Shown here piece by piece: positions 1-8,665 of a stretch of DNA of 64,000 bases. How positions within the stretch are numbered: the stretch's first letter is position 1; each line of letters opens with the position of its first letter. Made by a program: the position numbers and the translations under genes. The notes beneath the pieces are model-generated. The model was not told where the DNA came from and did no database searches. It saw only the letters and a program-made list of their open reading frames with translations. Source of the DNA: an uncultured Coriobacteriaceae bacterium (lineage in GTDB: Bacteria > Actinomycetota > Coriobacteriia > Coriobacteriales > Coriobacteriaceae). The stretch spans positions 90,024-154,023 of the forward strand of contig CALULH010000006.1 of the NCBI GenBank assembly GCA_944321435.1, in the 5' to 3' direction.

Positions 1-90
1 ACATGCGGGCTCCTTTCACGAGCGCCGCGCATGGCAATGCGGCGCGTTGCGGTCAACCGGCCGTAATTGTACACGAGCGGCCCACATACG

Positions 91-123
91 AGAACGGCGC
101 GGCCCTGGGGACCGCGCCGTTCT
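91..123 (-). terminator. Hairpin terminator after the first gene
   Basis: A perfect inverted repeat, AGAACGGCGCGG / CCGCGCCGTTCT with a 9-base loop, lies 36 bases beyond the stop of the minus-strand gene that ends at 159. There is no clear T-run, so a rho-independent terminator is likely but not certain. Bases 1-90 hold nothing I can support. Confidence 0.55.
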
Positions 124-158
124 GCGTGCGTTCTCTGTCCGCGCTGCGCGCGGTTCCG

Positions 159-1385
159 CTACTTCTTGGCCGTGGTGGTCTTCTTGGCCGCGGGCTTGGC
201 GGCCGTCTTAGCGGCAGGCTGGGCAGCGGCGGCCTTCTTTGCCGGGGCGGCCTTGGCGGCAGGCTCGGCCTTGGCCGGAGCGACCTTGGCGGCAGCGGCG
301 GGCTTAGCAGCCGGGGCAGCCTTGGGGGCCGCAGCCTTGGGGGCGGCCTTCTTGGCAGCCGGCTTCGCAGCGGGCTTCGGGGCCTCGGGTTTGGCGGCGA
401 CGAGCTTCTCGCAGTACGCGGCCAGCTCGGTGAAGGCGCTCTTCTTCACGCCGGCGGCGGCGCTCAGGGAGGCCTCGATGGCGGCAATGGCCTCGGTCAG
501 GTCGTAGCAGGACACGGAGGTCTTCTTGCCGTCGGGCAGCACGGCCTCGATCAGAACCTCGTCGGCAAAGGTGCACTTTGCCTCGGGCAGCAGCACGTGG
601 ACGATCAGCTTGAACGGCGCGGCGTCCTTGGCGAGCTTCACGGAAAGCTCCACGGTGTCGGAGCCCTCCTCCCAGTCAACGGCGCTCTCGGCCGGCTTGA
701 CCACGTCGGTGAAGTAGTCCTCGAGCTCCTCGACGAAGCCCTCGACGCCGTCCTCGAAGAACGCCAGCTCGGACTCGACATCGGCGACCGCGTCGGCAAA
801 GCTGTCGGACACGCCCGCATAGCACACCTTGCCGCCCACGAACACGGCCCACGGGAAGCTCTCGCCCTCGCCGTTGTCCACCGGGTCCAGCGCAACGGCA
901 ACGCTCACCTTGCCGGCAACCGCGCGAACCGCGCTCCACTCGACCGCGCCCTCCAGACCGGAGGCGCCGTGCACCAGGTTCAGGCCGCGCGGCAGGTCGA
1001 ACTCGTCGACGATATGGTCAAAACGCGCCTTGAGGTCGTCGGTGGCCTCGGCGAAGTAATCCTTGAACTCCTTGGCGTATGCCTTCAGCTTGGCCTGCGT
1101 GGTGCCGAACGCCTTGGCAATGTCCTTCTCGGTCTTGAACGTGAGAACCGGCCAGGCCAGCGAGCGACGGGTCACGTAGTCGTGATCGGCGGTCTCGGTG
1201 ACCTGCGGGTACAGGCCGTACTTCTCGATCATGGCCTTCATGTCGGCCGCGTCGAGGTCGTGATCGACCGCGTAGCTCACGAAGCTGCCCAGGCTCTCCA
1301 GGGCGTAGTACTCGCTGCGCGCGCAACGCTCGTCGAACTCGGCCAGCGCCTGCTCGCGGGCGGCTTCCTTGTCGATCTCTGCCAT
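159..1385 (-). CDS. Hypothetical protein with Ala/Lys/Pro-rich histone-H1-like tail
   Basis: Function unknown. The 408-residue product has an acidic, mostly alpha/beta-looking body of about 310 residues, then a tail of about 95 residues made almost only of Ala, Lys and Pro (repeats such as PAAKPAAKKAAPK and a final KKTTTAKK). Such tails are known from histone H1-like and some nucleoid-associated actinobacterial proteins, where they bind nucleic acid or other polyanions; that role here is inference. I chose the ATG at 1385 because AGGAG lies 8 bases upstream of it, while an upstream ATG at 1403 would overlap that ribosome site. No signal peptide or membrane segment is visible. The gene stands alone, with a hairpin downstream. 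Confidence 0.75.
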   Translation of the reverse strand: MAEIDKEAAREQALAEFDERCARSEYYALESLGSFVSYAVDHDLDAADMKAMIEKYGLYPQVTETADHDYVTRRSLAWPVLTFKTEKDIAKAFGTTQAKLKAYAKEFKDYFAEATDDLKARFDHIVDEFDLPRGLNLVHGASGLEGAVEWSAVRAVAGKVSVAVALDPVDNGEGESFPWAVFVGGKVCYAGVSDSFADAVADVESELAFFEDGVEGFVEELEDYFTDVVKPAESAVDWEEGSDTVELSVKLAKDAAPFKLIVHVLLPEAKCTFADEVLIEAVLPDGKKTSVSCYDLTEAIAAIEASLSAAAGVKKSAFTELAAYCEKLVAAKPEAPKPAAKPAAKKAAPKAAAPKAAPAAKPAAAAKVAPAKAEPAAKAAPAKKAAAAQPAAKTAAKPAAKKTTTAKK

Positions 1386-1791
1386 CAGTACACTCCTTCG
1401 CATACCATACCTTAACGGGCGTACGCGCGGCGCTCATCGAAGCCCCGTGCGCCCGCCTCGCGAAAGAAGGCGGAAACACCCGCACTCACCTGCAATATTA
1501 CTCGTATTTCGGCATAATGGGCAAACAGCGGGTAGTTTGTGCGCCAATTTGAAACATGAGCGGTCAGAATCGACCTCCAGGCGAGAAGGCGCCCCCGCCC
1601 CGTCGCAACAAAAGACGGCCGTCCGAAATAGGACAGCCGCCGTGTCAACTAAATGCTCGGGAAAGAGCGCCCCGTCAGCGAGGGCGCCCCGGGTGCGGCA
1701 GATTGCCGTGAAAGCGGAAGCGCATGCGCCTTTTGGCGATGCGCAACGCTTGAGCGGCAAGGTGCCGTGCCCGGGGCGGCCGTAGCGTCGA
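1386..1791. other. Intergenic region with hairpins, no gene
   Basis: These 406 bases separate two minus-strand genes. I see no convincing coding frame. The part near 1600-1690 holds several GC-rich inverted repeats (GCGCCC and GGGCGC arms near 1667-1688). The stretch at 1500-1560 is richer in A and T and may carry the promoter of the gene that starts at 1385. Confidence 0.5.
1719..1746 (-). terminator. Hairpin downstream of the HAD gene
   Basis: The arms GCGCATGCGCC and GGCGATGCGC flank a TTTT loop, about 45 bases after the stop codon at 1792. It reads as a stem with one mismatch on either strand. The terminator role is inferred from position. Confidence 0.45.
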
Positions 1792-2670
1792 CTACAAATG
1801 CTGCTCGAGCCACACCGCCACGCCGTCCTCGGTGTCGGGCGGGCAGATGTCGTCGGCTATGGCCTTGATCTCGGGCGTAGCATTGCCCATGGCCACAAAG
1901 GTGCAAGCGCTGTCACCAAACGTCGCATCGTTTCCCGAGTCCCCGAAGGCCACGGCGCGGCTCTCGTCGATGCCGAGCTTCTCGCACAGGATGGAAAGAG
2001 CCGAGCCCTTGTTGACACCGGCCCGCGTGATCTCCAACTCGGTGGGACCCACACACGCAAGTTCGAGCCCGCCGGTGGCCTCGCTCGCGTTGAGCAGGTC
2101 GATGGCCGCCTTGGTCTGCTCGACCGTGTCGAACATGCAGCCCACCTTGAAGACGTCGGTGGTCAGGTTGTCCAGCGCCTCGTCGATGGTAGGGATCTCC
2201 TCGACGTCCTGCCCGCCGGCCAGTGCGTTCTCAACGAAGCTGAAGTTGGTGCGGTCGCCGTCCAGCGTGCCGCGCCCGCGGAACTTGTTGCGGCTCAACT
2301 CGCGGTCGAAGCCCGCGACCGAGGGCGCGAAGAGGCTCCAACCGCCCTGACCCACCGTGCCTCCGAGCGAGCGCACGCAGGACACCACGGCGCGCACCTG
2401 CGAGACCGGCATCATGCGGGCGCTCAGGATCTCTCCGTCGGACGCACGGCTCACGCAGGCGCCGTTCACGGTGATGTTCCAGTCGAGCCACGGCGCCCCC
2501 ACCAGACTCGGCCCGAGCATGCCCGTGGGACGGCCGCTTGCCACGGCGAGCAGAACGCCCGCCTTGCTCGCCGCCTCAAAAGCGCGGATCACGCGGGGGC
2601 GGATGTACTTGGCATGGTCGACGTATACCGTGCCGTCCAGATCAAAGGCCACGAGGTCGAAATTGGGCAT
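1792..2670 (-). CDS. HAD superfamily Cof-type phosphatase
   Basis: Predicted cytosolic phosphatase of the HAD IIB (Cof/YidA) group, which removes phosphate from sugar phosphates, nucleotides or cofactors; the substrate cannot be told from sequence. All four HAD motifs are visible in the 292-residue product: DLDGTVY near residue 10 (nucleophile Asp), ASGR near 45, the lysine in NKGSAL, and GDSGND near 244. The C2-type cap lies between motifs II and III, and the length is normal for Cof proteins. AGGAGG stands 5-6 bases before the ATG. The next gene, tcdA, diverges from it. Confidence 0.88.
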   Translation of the reverse strand: MPNFDLVAFDLDGTVYVDHAKYIRPRVIRAFEAASKAGVLLAVASGRPTGMLGPSLVGAPWLDWNITVNGACVSRASDGEILSARMMPVSQVRAVVSCVRSLGGTVGQGGWSLFAPSVAGFDRELSRNKFRGRGTLDGDRTNFSFVENALAGGQDVEEIPTIDEALDNLTTDVFKVGCMFDTVEQTKAAIDLLNASEATGGLELACVGPTELEITRAGVNKGSALSILCEKLGIDESRAVAFGDSGNDATFGDSACTFVAMGNATPEIKAIADDICPPDTEDGVAVWLEQHL

Positions 2671-2849
2671 GGCGTCCTCCTGCGCGCTGACATGTTGTTT
2701 TTGCCGTGCACCATCTTACCCGCCTGCGGCGGCGCGTGCGTAAAGGTCTTGCAAGGCGCCGTGCAAGACCACGTTCTCTGCACGGATTGAACCGGCACCG
2801 GATGTCCCCTATGATGGCGGCGAGAGAAAACGAGACCGCAGGAGAGCAT

Positions 2850-3632
2850 ATGCTGCATGAGCCGTCATCCGAAAAGCGTCCCTTGCAAGCCAAGGGCGAG
2901 GACACCCCTACTGCGCGCCTTGAGCTCATAATGGGGGCGGAGGGCCTGGCGCGCGTGCGGGGCGCGCGCGTGCTGGTGCTGGGACTGGGAGGCGTGGGGT
3001 CCAACTGCGCCGAGGCCCTTGCACGCGGGGGCGTGGGCGACCTTATCTTGGTGGACGGCGACGTAGTGCAGGCCAGCAACATCAACCGGCAGGCCATCGC
3101 CTTCCCGGACACCGTCGGCATGCGCAAGGTCGAAGCAGCGCGGAGGCTTATAGAGCGCATCAACCCCGACGTCCGCGTCGAGACGATCGACCGGACAGTG
3201 CTCCCCGAAAACCTCGCCGACCTTCTCGCCCAAACCGGCGCTTCCGACGGGCGCGTCGACTACGTGGCGGACGCCATCGACACCATCAGCACCAAGATCG
3301 CGCTTGCCGAGGAAGCCGAGCGCTGCGGCTTCAGGCTCATCAGCTCCATGGGAACGGCCATGAAGGTGCGCCCCGAACGGCTCGAGGTCACCGACATTGA
3401 GAAGACCGCAGGGGATCCGGTGGCGCGCGTCATGCGCCGGGAGCTGCGCAAACGCGGCATACACCATCTTAAGGTGGTGAGCTCCCCGGAACGGCCGCGC
3501 GCCCTGCGGAGCGGTAAGGAAGGGGCCTCGCGCGAGCGGAGGCCCCCTTTGGGCACCGTATCGTTCGTACCGCCCGTGGCGGGCATGCTCATGGCCGGCG
3601 AGATCATCCGCGAGCTGGCGGGCATCAAGTGA
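2850..3632 (+). CDS. tcdA: tRNA threonylcarbamoyladenosine dehydratase (ThiF/E1-like)
   Basis: TcdA (CsdL) uses ATP to cyclise the t6A hypermodification at tRNA position 37 to ct6A. The 260-residue product has the E1-like Rossmann motif GLGGVGSN at 45-52, the following LVDGD segment and SNINRQ, all typical of ThiF/MoeB/TcdA. The end FVPPVAGMLMAGEIIREL matches the usual TcdA C-terminus, and the length fits TcdA (about 260) rather than MoeB. Start 2850 is chosen because GGAGAG lies just upstream; the frame is open back to 2706 but that part is arginine-rich and unlikely to be translated. The gene overlaps the next one by four bases, so the two are probably coupled. Confidence 0.88.
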   Translation: MLHEPSSEKRPLQAKGEDTPTARLELIMGAEGLARVRGARVLVLGLGGVGSNCAEALARGGVGDLILVDGDVVQASNINRQAIAFPDTVGMRKVEAARRLIERINPDVRVETIDRTVLPENLADLLAQTGASDGRVDYVADAIDTISTKIALAEEAERCGFRLISSMGTAMKVRPERLEVTDIEKTAGDPVARVMRRELRKRGIHHLKVVSSPERPRALRSGKEGASRERRPPLGTVSFVPPVAGMLMAGEIIRELAGIK

Positions 3633-4567
3633 CGAGCGTGGGAGGAAGCGCGCGAGGCGATACCGGCGCGCGGGAACGCGCCGCGAGCGGGCGCAAAGGA
3701 GATTCCCCCGTTCAGCTCAAACGGCAACGGGAGCGTCGGGAAGGCGAAAAGCGTACCGCGGCGGAACAGGGGCATCCGATCGCCATCGCAACAGATACGC
3801 ACTGCCACCTGGGATTTTTAGCAGACCCCGCGGCATACGCACGCGAGGTGGCCAACCGCGGCGTGCAATGCCTCAGCGCCACTGTGGAACCGACGGAGCA
3901 TGCGCGATTGGCGTCTGCTTTGGAAGGGTGCCGCTCTGTGGCCGTGGGCCTGGGCCTTCACCCCTGGTGGGTCGCAGCCGACAACGCGGCGCGCGGCGCG
4001 CAGTTGGAAGCGTTCGAGCGTTCCGCCCGCAACGCGCCTTTGATCAGCGAGGTCGGTTTGGATTTTGGACCAACGCATGAGGACGCGCGCGCGGCGCAAG
4101 AGGAGGCGTTCCGCCACATCTGCGCCCTTTGCGCAAAACCCCTGCCCTGCGGCGGAAAACGCGCTTTGTCGATCCACGCCGTCAGATCCGCCGGGACGGT
4201 GCTCGACATCCTTGAGGAAACCGGCGCGCTCGGAGCTTGCGCCTGCGTCTTCCATTGGTTTAGCGGCACAAGCGACGAACTTACCCGCGCGCGACGGGCG
4301 GGTTGCCTTTTCTCCATCAACGAGCGTATGCTCGCAACCAAGAGGGGACGTGCCTACGCGCGGGCCATCCCCGCCGACCGCCTGCTCCTGGAAACCGACC
4401 TTCCCAGCCGCCCCGGCGAGCCACTCTCCCCCGCTAGGCAAGAGCATGTGCTGCGCGCTGCGCTCAGAACGCTCGCGACGCTTCGCAATGATCCGGATTT
4501 GCCGCAGCGCATTGCCCAGAACGCTGCCAGCCTGCACGTTTTAAGGGGCTTTTCTGATCGCGCGTAG
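3629..4567 (+). CDS. TatD family metal-dependent hydrolase
   Basis: TatD proteins are TIM-barrel metallo-hydrolases with DNase and tRNA or peptide quality-control roles. Visible metal-site motifs are DTHCHL near residue 56, the Glu in SEVGLDF, SIHAVRSAG, HWFSG, and ETDLPSR near 252. GTG at 3629 overlaps the tcdA stop (GTGA), which suggests translational coupling. A 50-residue Arg-rich N-terminal extension precedes the barrel, so a later start close to codon 50 is possible. The protein is 312 residues against about 260 for most TatD proteins; the extension accounts for the difference. Confidence 0.82.
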   Translation: MTSVGGSARGDTGARERAASGRKGDSPVQLKRQRERREGEKRTAAEQGHPIAIATDTHCHLGFLADPAAYAREVANRGVQCLSATVEPTEHARLASALEGCRSVAVGLGLHPWWVAADNAARGAQLEAFERSARNAPLISEVGLDFGPTHEDARAAQEEAFRHICALCAKPLPCGGKRALSIHAVRSAGTVLDILEETGALGACACVFHWFSGTSDELTRARRAGCLFSINERMLATKRGRAYARAIPADRLLLETDLPSRPGEPLSPARQEHVLRAALRTLATLRNDPDLPQRIAQNAASLHVLRGFSDRA

Positions 4568-4573
4568 CCCCGT

Positions 4574-4734
4574 GGACGAAATCGACCTTTTTTCTGATAT
4601 TAACCTTGTCTAACAGCAGAGTCACCGCCAGATGACTTCTTTTTTCCTGGGAAAACGCCGCGCCCTTGACTCTGTCGCAACCGTCAGAAAGGCACGAGTT
4701 GTCCCCATTATCAGAAAAAAGGCCGATTTCGTCC
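4574..4734. repeat. 161-bp imperfect palindrome with 26-bp terminal arms
   Basis: Bases 4574-4599 (GGACGAAATCGACC, six T, CTGATA) are repeated in inverted form at 4709-4734 with one mismatch. A second inner inverted pair, CAGAGTC near 4617 and GACTCTG near 4667, nests inside. The element fills the gap between the convergent TatD and ABC genes. It could be a bidirectional terminator, a miniature mobile element or a structured RNA. Confidence 0.6.
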
Positions 4735-4783
4735 CGCGCAGTAAACCGAATCAGAAAACCCCTTGTTTCCATCCCAAAACAAC

Positions 4784-4816
4784 GCGCGGGGACGCCCCGG
4801 CAGGGCGTCCCCGCGC
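4784..4816 (-). terminator. Strong hairpin terminator of the ABC exporter operon
   Basis: A 13-bp perfect stem, GCGCGGGGACGCC / GGCGTCCCCGCGC, lies 30 bases beyond the stop codon at 4846. It is followed on the minus strand by a T-containing stretch (complement of CCCAAAACAA). Confidence 0.75.
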
Positions 4817-4845
4817 AAAAGACGTGCCGCACGTCGGGCGCGCCA

Positions 4846-6819
4846 CTAGCTCAGTTCGAGCATGCCGGTGTAGAGCTGGTAGTACCGGCCCTTTTGGGCA
4901 ATAAGCTCGTCGTGGCTGCCGCGCTCGACCACGCGGCCACGCTCCAGAACCATAATGGCATCGGCGTCGCGCACGGTGGAGAGCCGGTGCGCAATCACAA
5001 AGGTCGTGCGCCCGCGCATAAGCTGGTCCATGCCGCGGCCGATAAGCATCTCGGTACGCGTGTCGATGCTCGACGTGGCTTCATCCAGGATGAGCACCGG
5101 CGGGTCGGCCACGGCGGCGCGCGCAATGGCCAGCAGCTGCCGCTGACCCTGCGAAAGATTGGCCCCGTCCGAGGTCACCATGGTGTCGTAGCCGTCCGGC
5201 AGGCGGCGGATGAAACTGTCCGCATTGGCTATCTTGGCCGCCGCGCGCACTTCCTCGTCGGTGGCGTCCAACTTGCCGAAGCGGATGTTGTCCGCAATGG
5301 TGCCCGTGAACAGGTGCGTGTCCTGCAGCACGATGCCCAGGCTCCCGCGCAGCGCGTCCTTCTGGATGTTCTTGACGTTGATGCCGTCGTAGGTGATCTC
5401 GCCGGCCTGCACGTCGTAGAAACGGTTGATGAGGTTGGTGATGGTGGTCTTGCCCGCACCCGTCGAGCCCACGAAGGCGATCTTCTGCCCGGGCTTGGCA
5501 AAGAGGTTGATGCCGTGCAGCACCTCGTGATCGGGCTCGTAGCCAAAGCTCACTTCGTGGAAGCGCACGTCACCGCGCAACGGGATGAGCCCCGTCGCAA
5601 GCTCCGTGCCGTCAACTCCGCGCGCGGTGGTCTGCGCAACGGCCCCCATCTGCGCGGCGGGAACCTCGCCTGCGGCGCTACCGGCTACGCGCCCCTTGTC
5701 CGGCGCCGTAGCGCGGCCCGCATCCGCCGCAACCGGAACCAGCGCTCCCCACGCGCCGACGCCCATGCCGTCGGGAACCCTCCAGGCCCAGGCGCCCTCG
5801 CCGGTTTTGGCCAGCGTTACTACCCCCTCGTCAACCTCGGGCCTCTCGCGCATGGCGGCGAACACGCGCTCGGCGCCCGCCAGCGCGGACAGCAGGAAGT
5901 TGGACTGCTGCGTGAACTGGTTGATGGGCAGCGCCGTCTGGCGCACAAAGACCAGGTAGCTGGCGAGCACACCCACGTCGGTCAGGCCGGTCAGCGCCAT
6001 CCAGCCGCCCAGCACCGCCACGATGGCGTAGTTCACGTAGCTGATGGACACCACCGCCGGCACCATGGACGCCGCAAAGGACTGCGCGCCGGTGCCCGCC
6101 ACGCGCAGCCGCTCGTTTTTGTCACGGAAGCCGGACAGGTTGGCGCTCTCGTGGTTGAAGACCTTCACGACCTTCTGGCCGGTGACCATCTCCTCTATGT
6201 AGCCGTCCAGCTCGCCCAGCACGCTTTGCTGGCGTTGGAAGTACGCACGGCTCTTCTTGGTGGAGTAGCTGATGTAGGCGAACATGCACGCATAGCCCAC
6301 CACCACGACAAGCGACAGCTGCCAGTTCAGGATGAAGATCATCGCCAGCGTCCCCACAATCTGAATGGCGCTCTGGATCACCATGGCAAAGCTGTTGTTC
6401 ATGGCCTCGGCCACCGTGTCCACGTCGTTGGTGAAGTAGCTCATGATGTCGCCGCGGTTGTGCGTGTCGAAGTAGCGCAGCGGCAGCGTCTGGATATGCG
6501 CGAAGAGATCGCGGCGGATATCCATCAGCACCTTCTGCGCCGCGTGCACCATAACCTGCGTGTAGCCGAAAGCCGCCGCCACGCCCGCCGCATAGATAGC
6601 CGCGGTGAGGATGATGCCGCGCACAAAGGCATCGTAGTCGCCGGCAGCCAGGCTGTCCACCACCGGACGGATCATGTACGTGCCCAGCAGGTTGGCGACC
6701 GCCGACACGGCCACCAGCACCGCCACCGCCAAAAAGAGCAGCTTGTGACGGCCCATGTAGGACAGCAGCTCGCGCAGGGTGGCCAAGAGGTTTTGGGGCT
6801 TGTTTCCCGGTGCGGCCAT
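4846..6819 (-). CDS. ABC transporter, fused permease and ATPase (second subunit)
   Basis: Half-transporter of the multidrug/lipid exporter type, 657 residues: an N-terminal domain with six predicted membrane segments (about 25-320) and a C-terminal ATPase with Walker A GSTGAGKTT, Q-loop VLQDTHLF, signature LSQGQ, Walker B LILDEATSS and the switch His in IAHRLS. Between the domains sits an unusual Ala/Gly/Val-rich insert of about 90 residues (roughly 335-425) which makes it longer than the usual 580-620. It starts one base after the partner gene stops, with GGAGG just upstream. With 6821-8665 it probably forms a heterodimeric exporter controlled by the MarR protein upstream. The substrate is unknown. 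Confidence 0.88.
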   Translation of the reverse strand: MAAPGNKPQNLLATLRELLSYMGRHKLLFLAVAVLVAVSAVANLLGTYMIRPVVDSLAAGDYDAFVRGIILTAAIYAAGVAAAFGYTQVMVHAAQKVLMDIRRDLFAHIQTLPLRYFDTHNRGDIMSYFTNDVDTVAEAMNNSFAMVIQSAIQIVGTLAMIFILNWQLSLVVVVGYACMFAYISYSTKKSRAYFQRQQSVLGELDGYIEEMVTGQKVVKVFNHESANLSGFRDKNERLRVAGTGAQSFAASMVPAVVSISYVNYAIVAVLGGWMALTGLTDVGVLASYLVFVRQTALPINQFTQQSNFLLSALAGAERVFAAMRERPEVDEGVVTLAKTGEGAWAWRVPDGMGVGAWGALVPVAADAGRATAPDKGRVAGSAAGEVPAAQMGAVAQTTARGVDGTELATGLIPLRGDVRFHEVSFGYEPDHEVLHGINLFAKPGQKIAFVGSTGAGKTTITNLINRFYDVQAGEITYDGINVKNIQKDALRGSLGIVLQDTHLFTGTIADNIRFGKLDATDEEVRAAAKIANADSFIRRLPDGYDTMVTSDGANLSQGQRQLLAIARAAVADPPVLILDEATSSIDTRTEMLIGRGMDQLMRGRTTFVIAHRLSTVRDADAIMVLERGRVVERGSHDELIAQKGRYYQLYTGMLELS

Positions 6820-6820
6820 G

Positions 6821-8665
6821 TTACGCGCCTCCCTTCAGCGCCGAGGCGGGCAAGACGGCAGCCTCCCGCGACCGCTGAGCAGCGCCGTCAGGCACAGGCG
6901 CGCCCCCACGCGCACCCGCGTCGGCGGGCGCCTCGTCCGGATCTTGCCCGTGCATCTGGGATTCGTAGATCTCCCGGTAAATGTCGTCATGGGCGAGAAG
7001 CTCGGCGTGCGTACCCACCGCGTGCACGCGGCCGTCGTCCAGGACCACGATCTGGTCGGCCTCCATAACCGAGCTCACGCGCTGGGCGATGATGATCTTG
7101 GTGACGCCCCTGAGCGCCGCCAAGCTCGCGCGGATATCGGCGTCGGTCGCGGTGTCCACCGCGCTCGTGGAGTCATCGAAGATGATGACCTTGGGGTGTT
7201 TCAAAAGCGCGCGGGCAATGCACAGGCGCTGCTTCTGCCCGCCGGACACGTTCACGCCGCCCTGGCCCAGATCGTAGTCAAGCCCGCCGGGCAAGCGGTC
7301 GAGAAACTCGTCGACGCGCGCCTGGCGGCAAGCTGCCAAGAGTTCCTCGTCCGTCGCCTTGGGGTTTCCCCACTTGAGGTTCTCGCGCACCGTGCCCGAG
7401 AAGAGCACGTTCTTCTGCAGCACGATGGCCACCGCGTCGCGCAGGGTCGGCAGGCTGTAGGATCGCACGTCGCGCCCGCCCACGTAGACCTTGCCCTCCG
7501 TGGCGTCGTAGAGGCGCGGGATGAGCTGCACGAGTGTGGTCTTGCCCGCGCCGGTACCTCCCAAGACGCCCACCGTGGAGCCCGCCGGGAAGCTCAGGCT
7601 CACGTGCTCCAGGGCGTTCTCCTGCGCGTCGGCGCGGTACTTGAAGGACACGTTCTCAAACGCCACCGACCCGTCCGCCACCTCAGCGGCTGCGCCCTCG
7701 GGCGAGGTCAGGTCAACCTTCTCGTCCAGCACCTCGCAGATGCGATGGATGCTCGCAAGGGACCGCGTGAGCAGCAAAAACACGTTGGAGATCATGATGA
7801 AGGAGTTCAAGATCTGCATGACGTAGGACAGGAATCCGGTGAGCTCGCCCACCTGCAGCGCGCCGACCAGGATCATCTGACCGCCGAACCACATGATGAG
7901 CGTGGTGGCCGTGTAGAGCGAGACGTAGAGCACCGGCATGTTGAGCACCGCGAACCTGAAGGTGTGCTCGCTCGTTGCGGCCAGGCCCTCGTTGACGGCC
8001 GCAAACTGCGCGCACTCGTAGTCGCCGCGGACGTAGGCCTTGACGGCGCGGACGGCGGTGAGCATCTCCTGCACCACGTCGTTGAGCTTGTCGACCGTGG
8101 ACTGCAGCACGCCGTAGAGCGGGCCCACGTGCCGCACGATCAGGAAAAGCGCCACGATCATAAAGGGCGACACGCCCACGAAGACCAACGCCAGCTCGGT
8201 GTTGAGGTAAAACGCCAGCCCAAAGCCGATGACGAGCATCACCGGTCCGCGCACCATGGGGCGGAAGCCCGCGTTGAGGGCGTTTTGGATCACGGTGACG
8301 TCGGTGGTCATGCGCGTGACGAGCGACGAGGTCTCAAAACGATCCAGGTTGGCAAAGCTCATGTCCTGCACGTGCTCGTACTCCGCTGCACGCAGACGGG
8401 CGCCCAGGCCGTAGGTGGCTCGCGCCGCGAAGCGCGCGTACAGAAGCCCCGTGATGAGCGAAAGCAGCGCGCAGATGCCCATGTAGACGCCCTGGCGCAG
8501 GATGAAGCCCAGGTCGCGGTTGGCCACGCCCACGTCGATGATGTCGGCCATGAGAATGGGGATCACCATCTCGAAGGCGCTCTCGATGACCACGAGCAGC
8601 ATGCCCAGGACGGCGTCTCGCTTGTACTGGCCCAGGTAGCCGATGATGCGCTTGAGCTCGTGCAT
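6821..8665 (-). CDS. ABC transporter, fused permease and ATPase (first subunit)
   Basis: This 614-residue half-transporter has about six membrane segments in residues 15-300 and an ATPase with Walker A GGTGAGKTT, Q-loop VLQKNVLF, signature VSGGQ and Walker B IIFDDSTSAVD. The catalytic Glu after Walker B is Asp here (FDDST), as in the degenerate site of many heterodimeric exporters (BmrC/BmrD, TM287/288 type). The partner 4846-6819 has the canonical DEATS. Its start overlaps the MarR stop by one base (TGATG), so the three genes form one operon. A poorly conserved Ala/Gly-rich tail ends the protein. Confidence 0.88.
   Translation of the reverse strand: MHELKRIIGYLGQYKRDAVLGMLLVVIESAFEMVIPILMADIIDVGVANRDLGFILRQGVYMGICALLSLITGLLYARFAARATYGLGARLRAAEYEHVQDMSFANLDRFETSSLVTRMTTDVTVIQNALNAGFRPMVRGPVMLVIGFGLAFYLNTELALVFVGVSPFMIVALFLIVRHVGPLYGVLQSTVDKLNDVVQEMLTAVRAVKAYVRGDYECAQFAAVNEGLAATSEHTFRFAVLNMPVLYVSLYTATTLIMWFGGQMILVGALQVGELTGFLSYVMQILNSFIMISNVFLLLTRSLASIHRICEVLDEKVDLTSPEGAAAEVADGSVAFENVSFKYRADAQENALEHVSLSFPAGSTVGVLGGTGAGKTTLVQLIPRLYDATEGKVYVGGRDVRSYSLPTLRDAVAIVLQKNVLFSGTVRENLKWGNPKATDEELLAACRQARVDEFLDRLPGGLDYDLGQGGVNVSGGQKQRLCIARALLKHPKVIIFDDSTSAVDTATDADIRASLAALRGVTKIIIAQRVSSVMEADQIVVLDDGRVHAVGTHAELLAHDDIYREIYESQMHGQDPDEAPADAGARGGAPVPDGAAQRSREAAVLPASALKGGA

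Noticed and set aside
4666..7068. 800-codon plus-strand frame opposite the ABC transporter
   Set aside because: Opposite a clear ABC half-transporter with all motifs; the plus-strand product is low in complexity.
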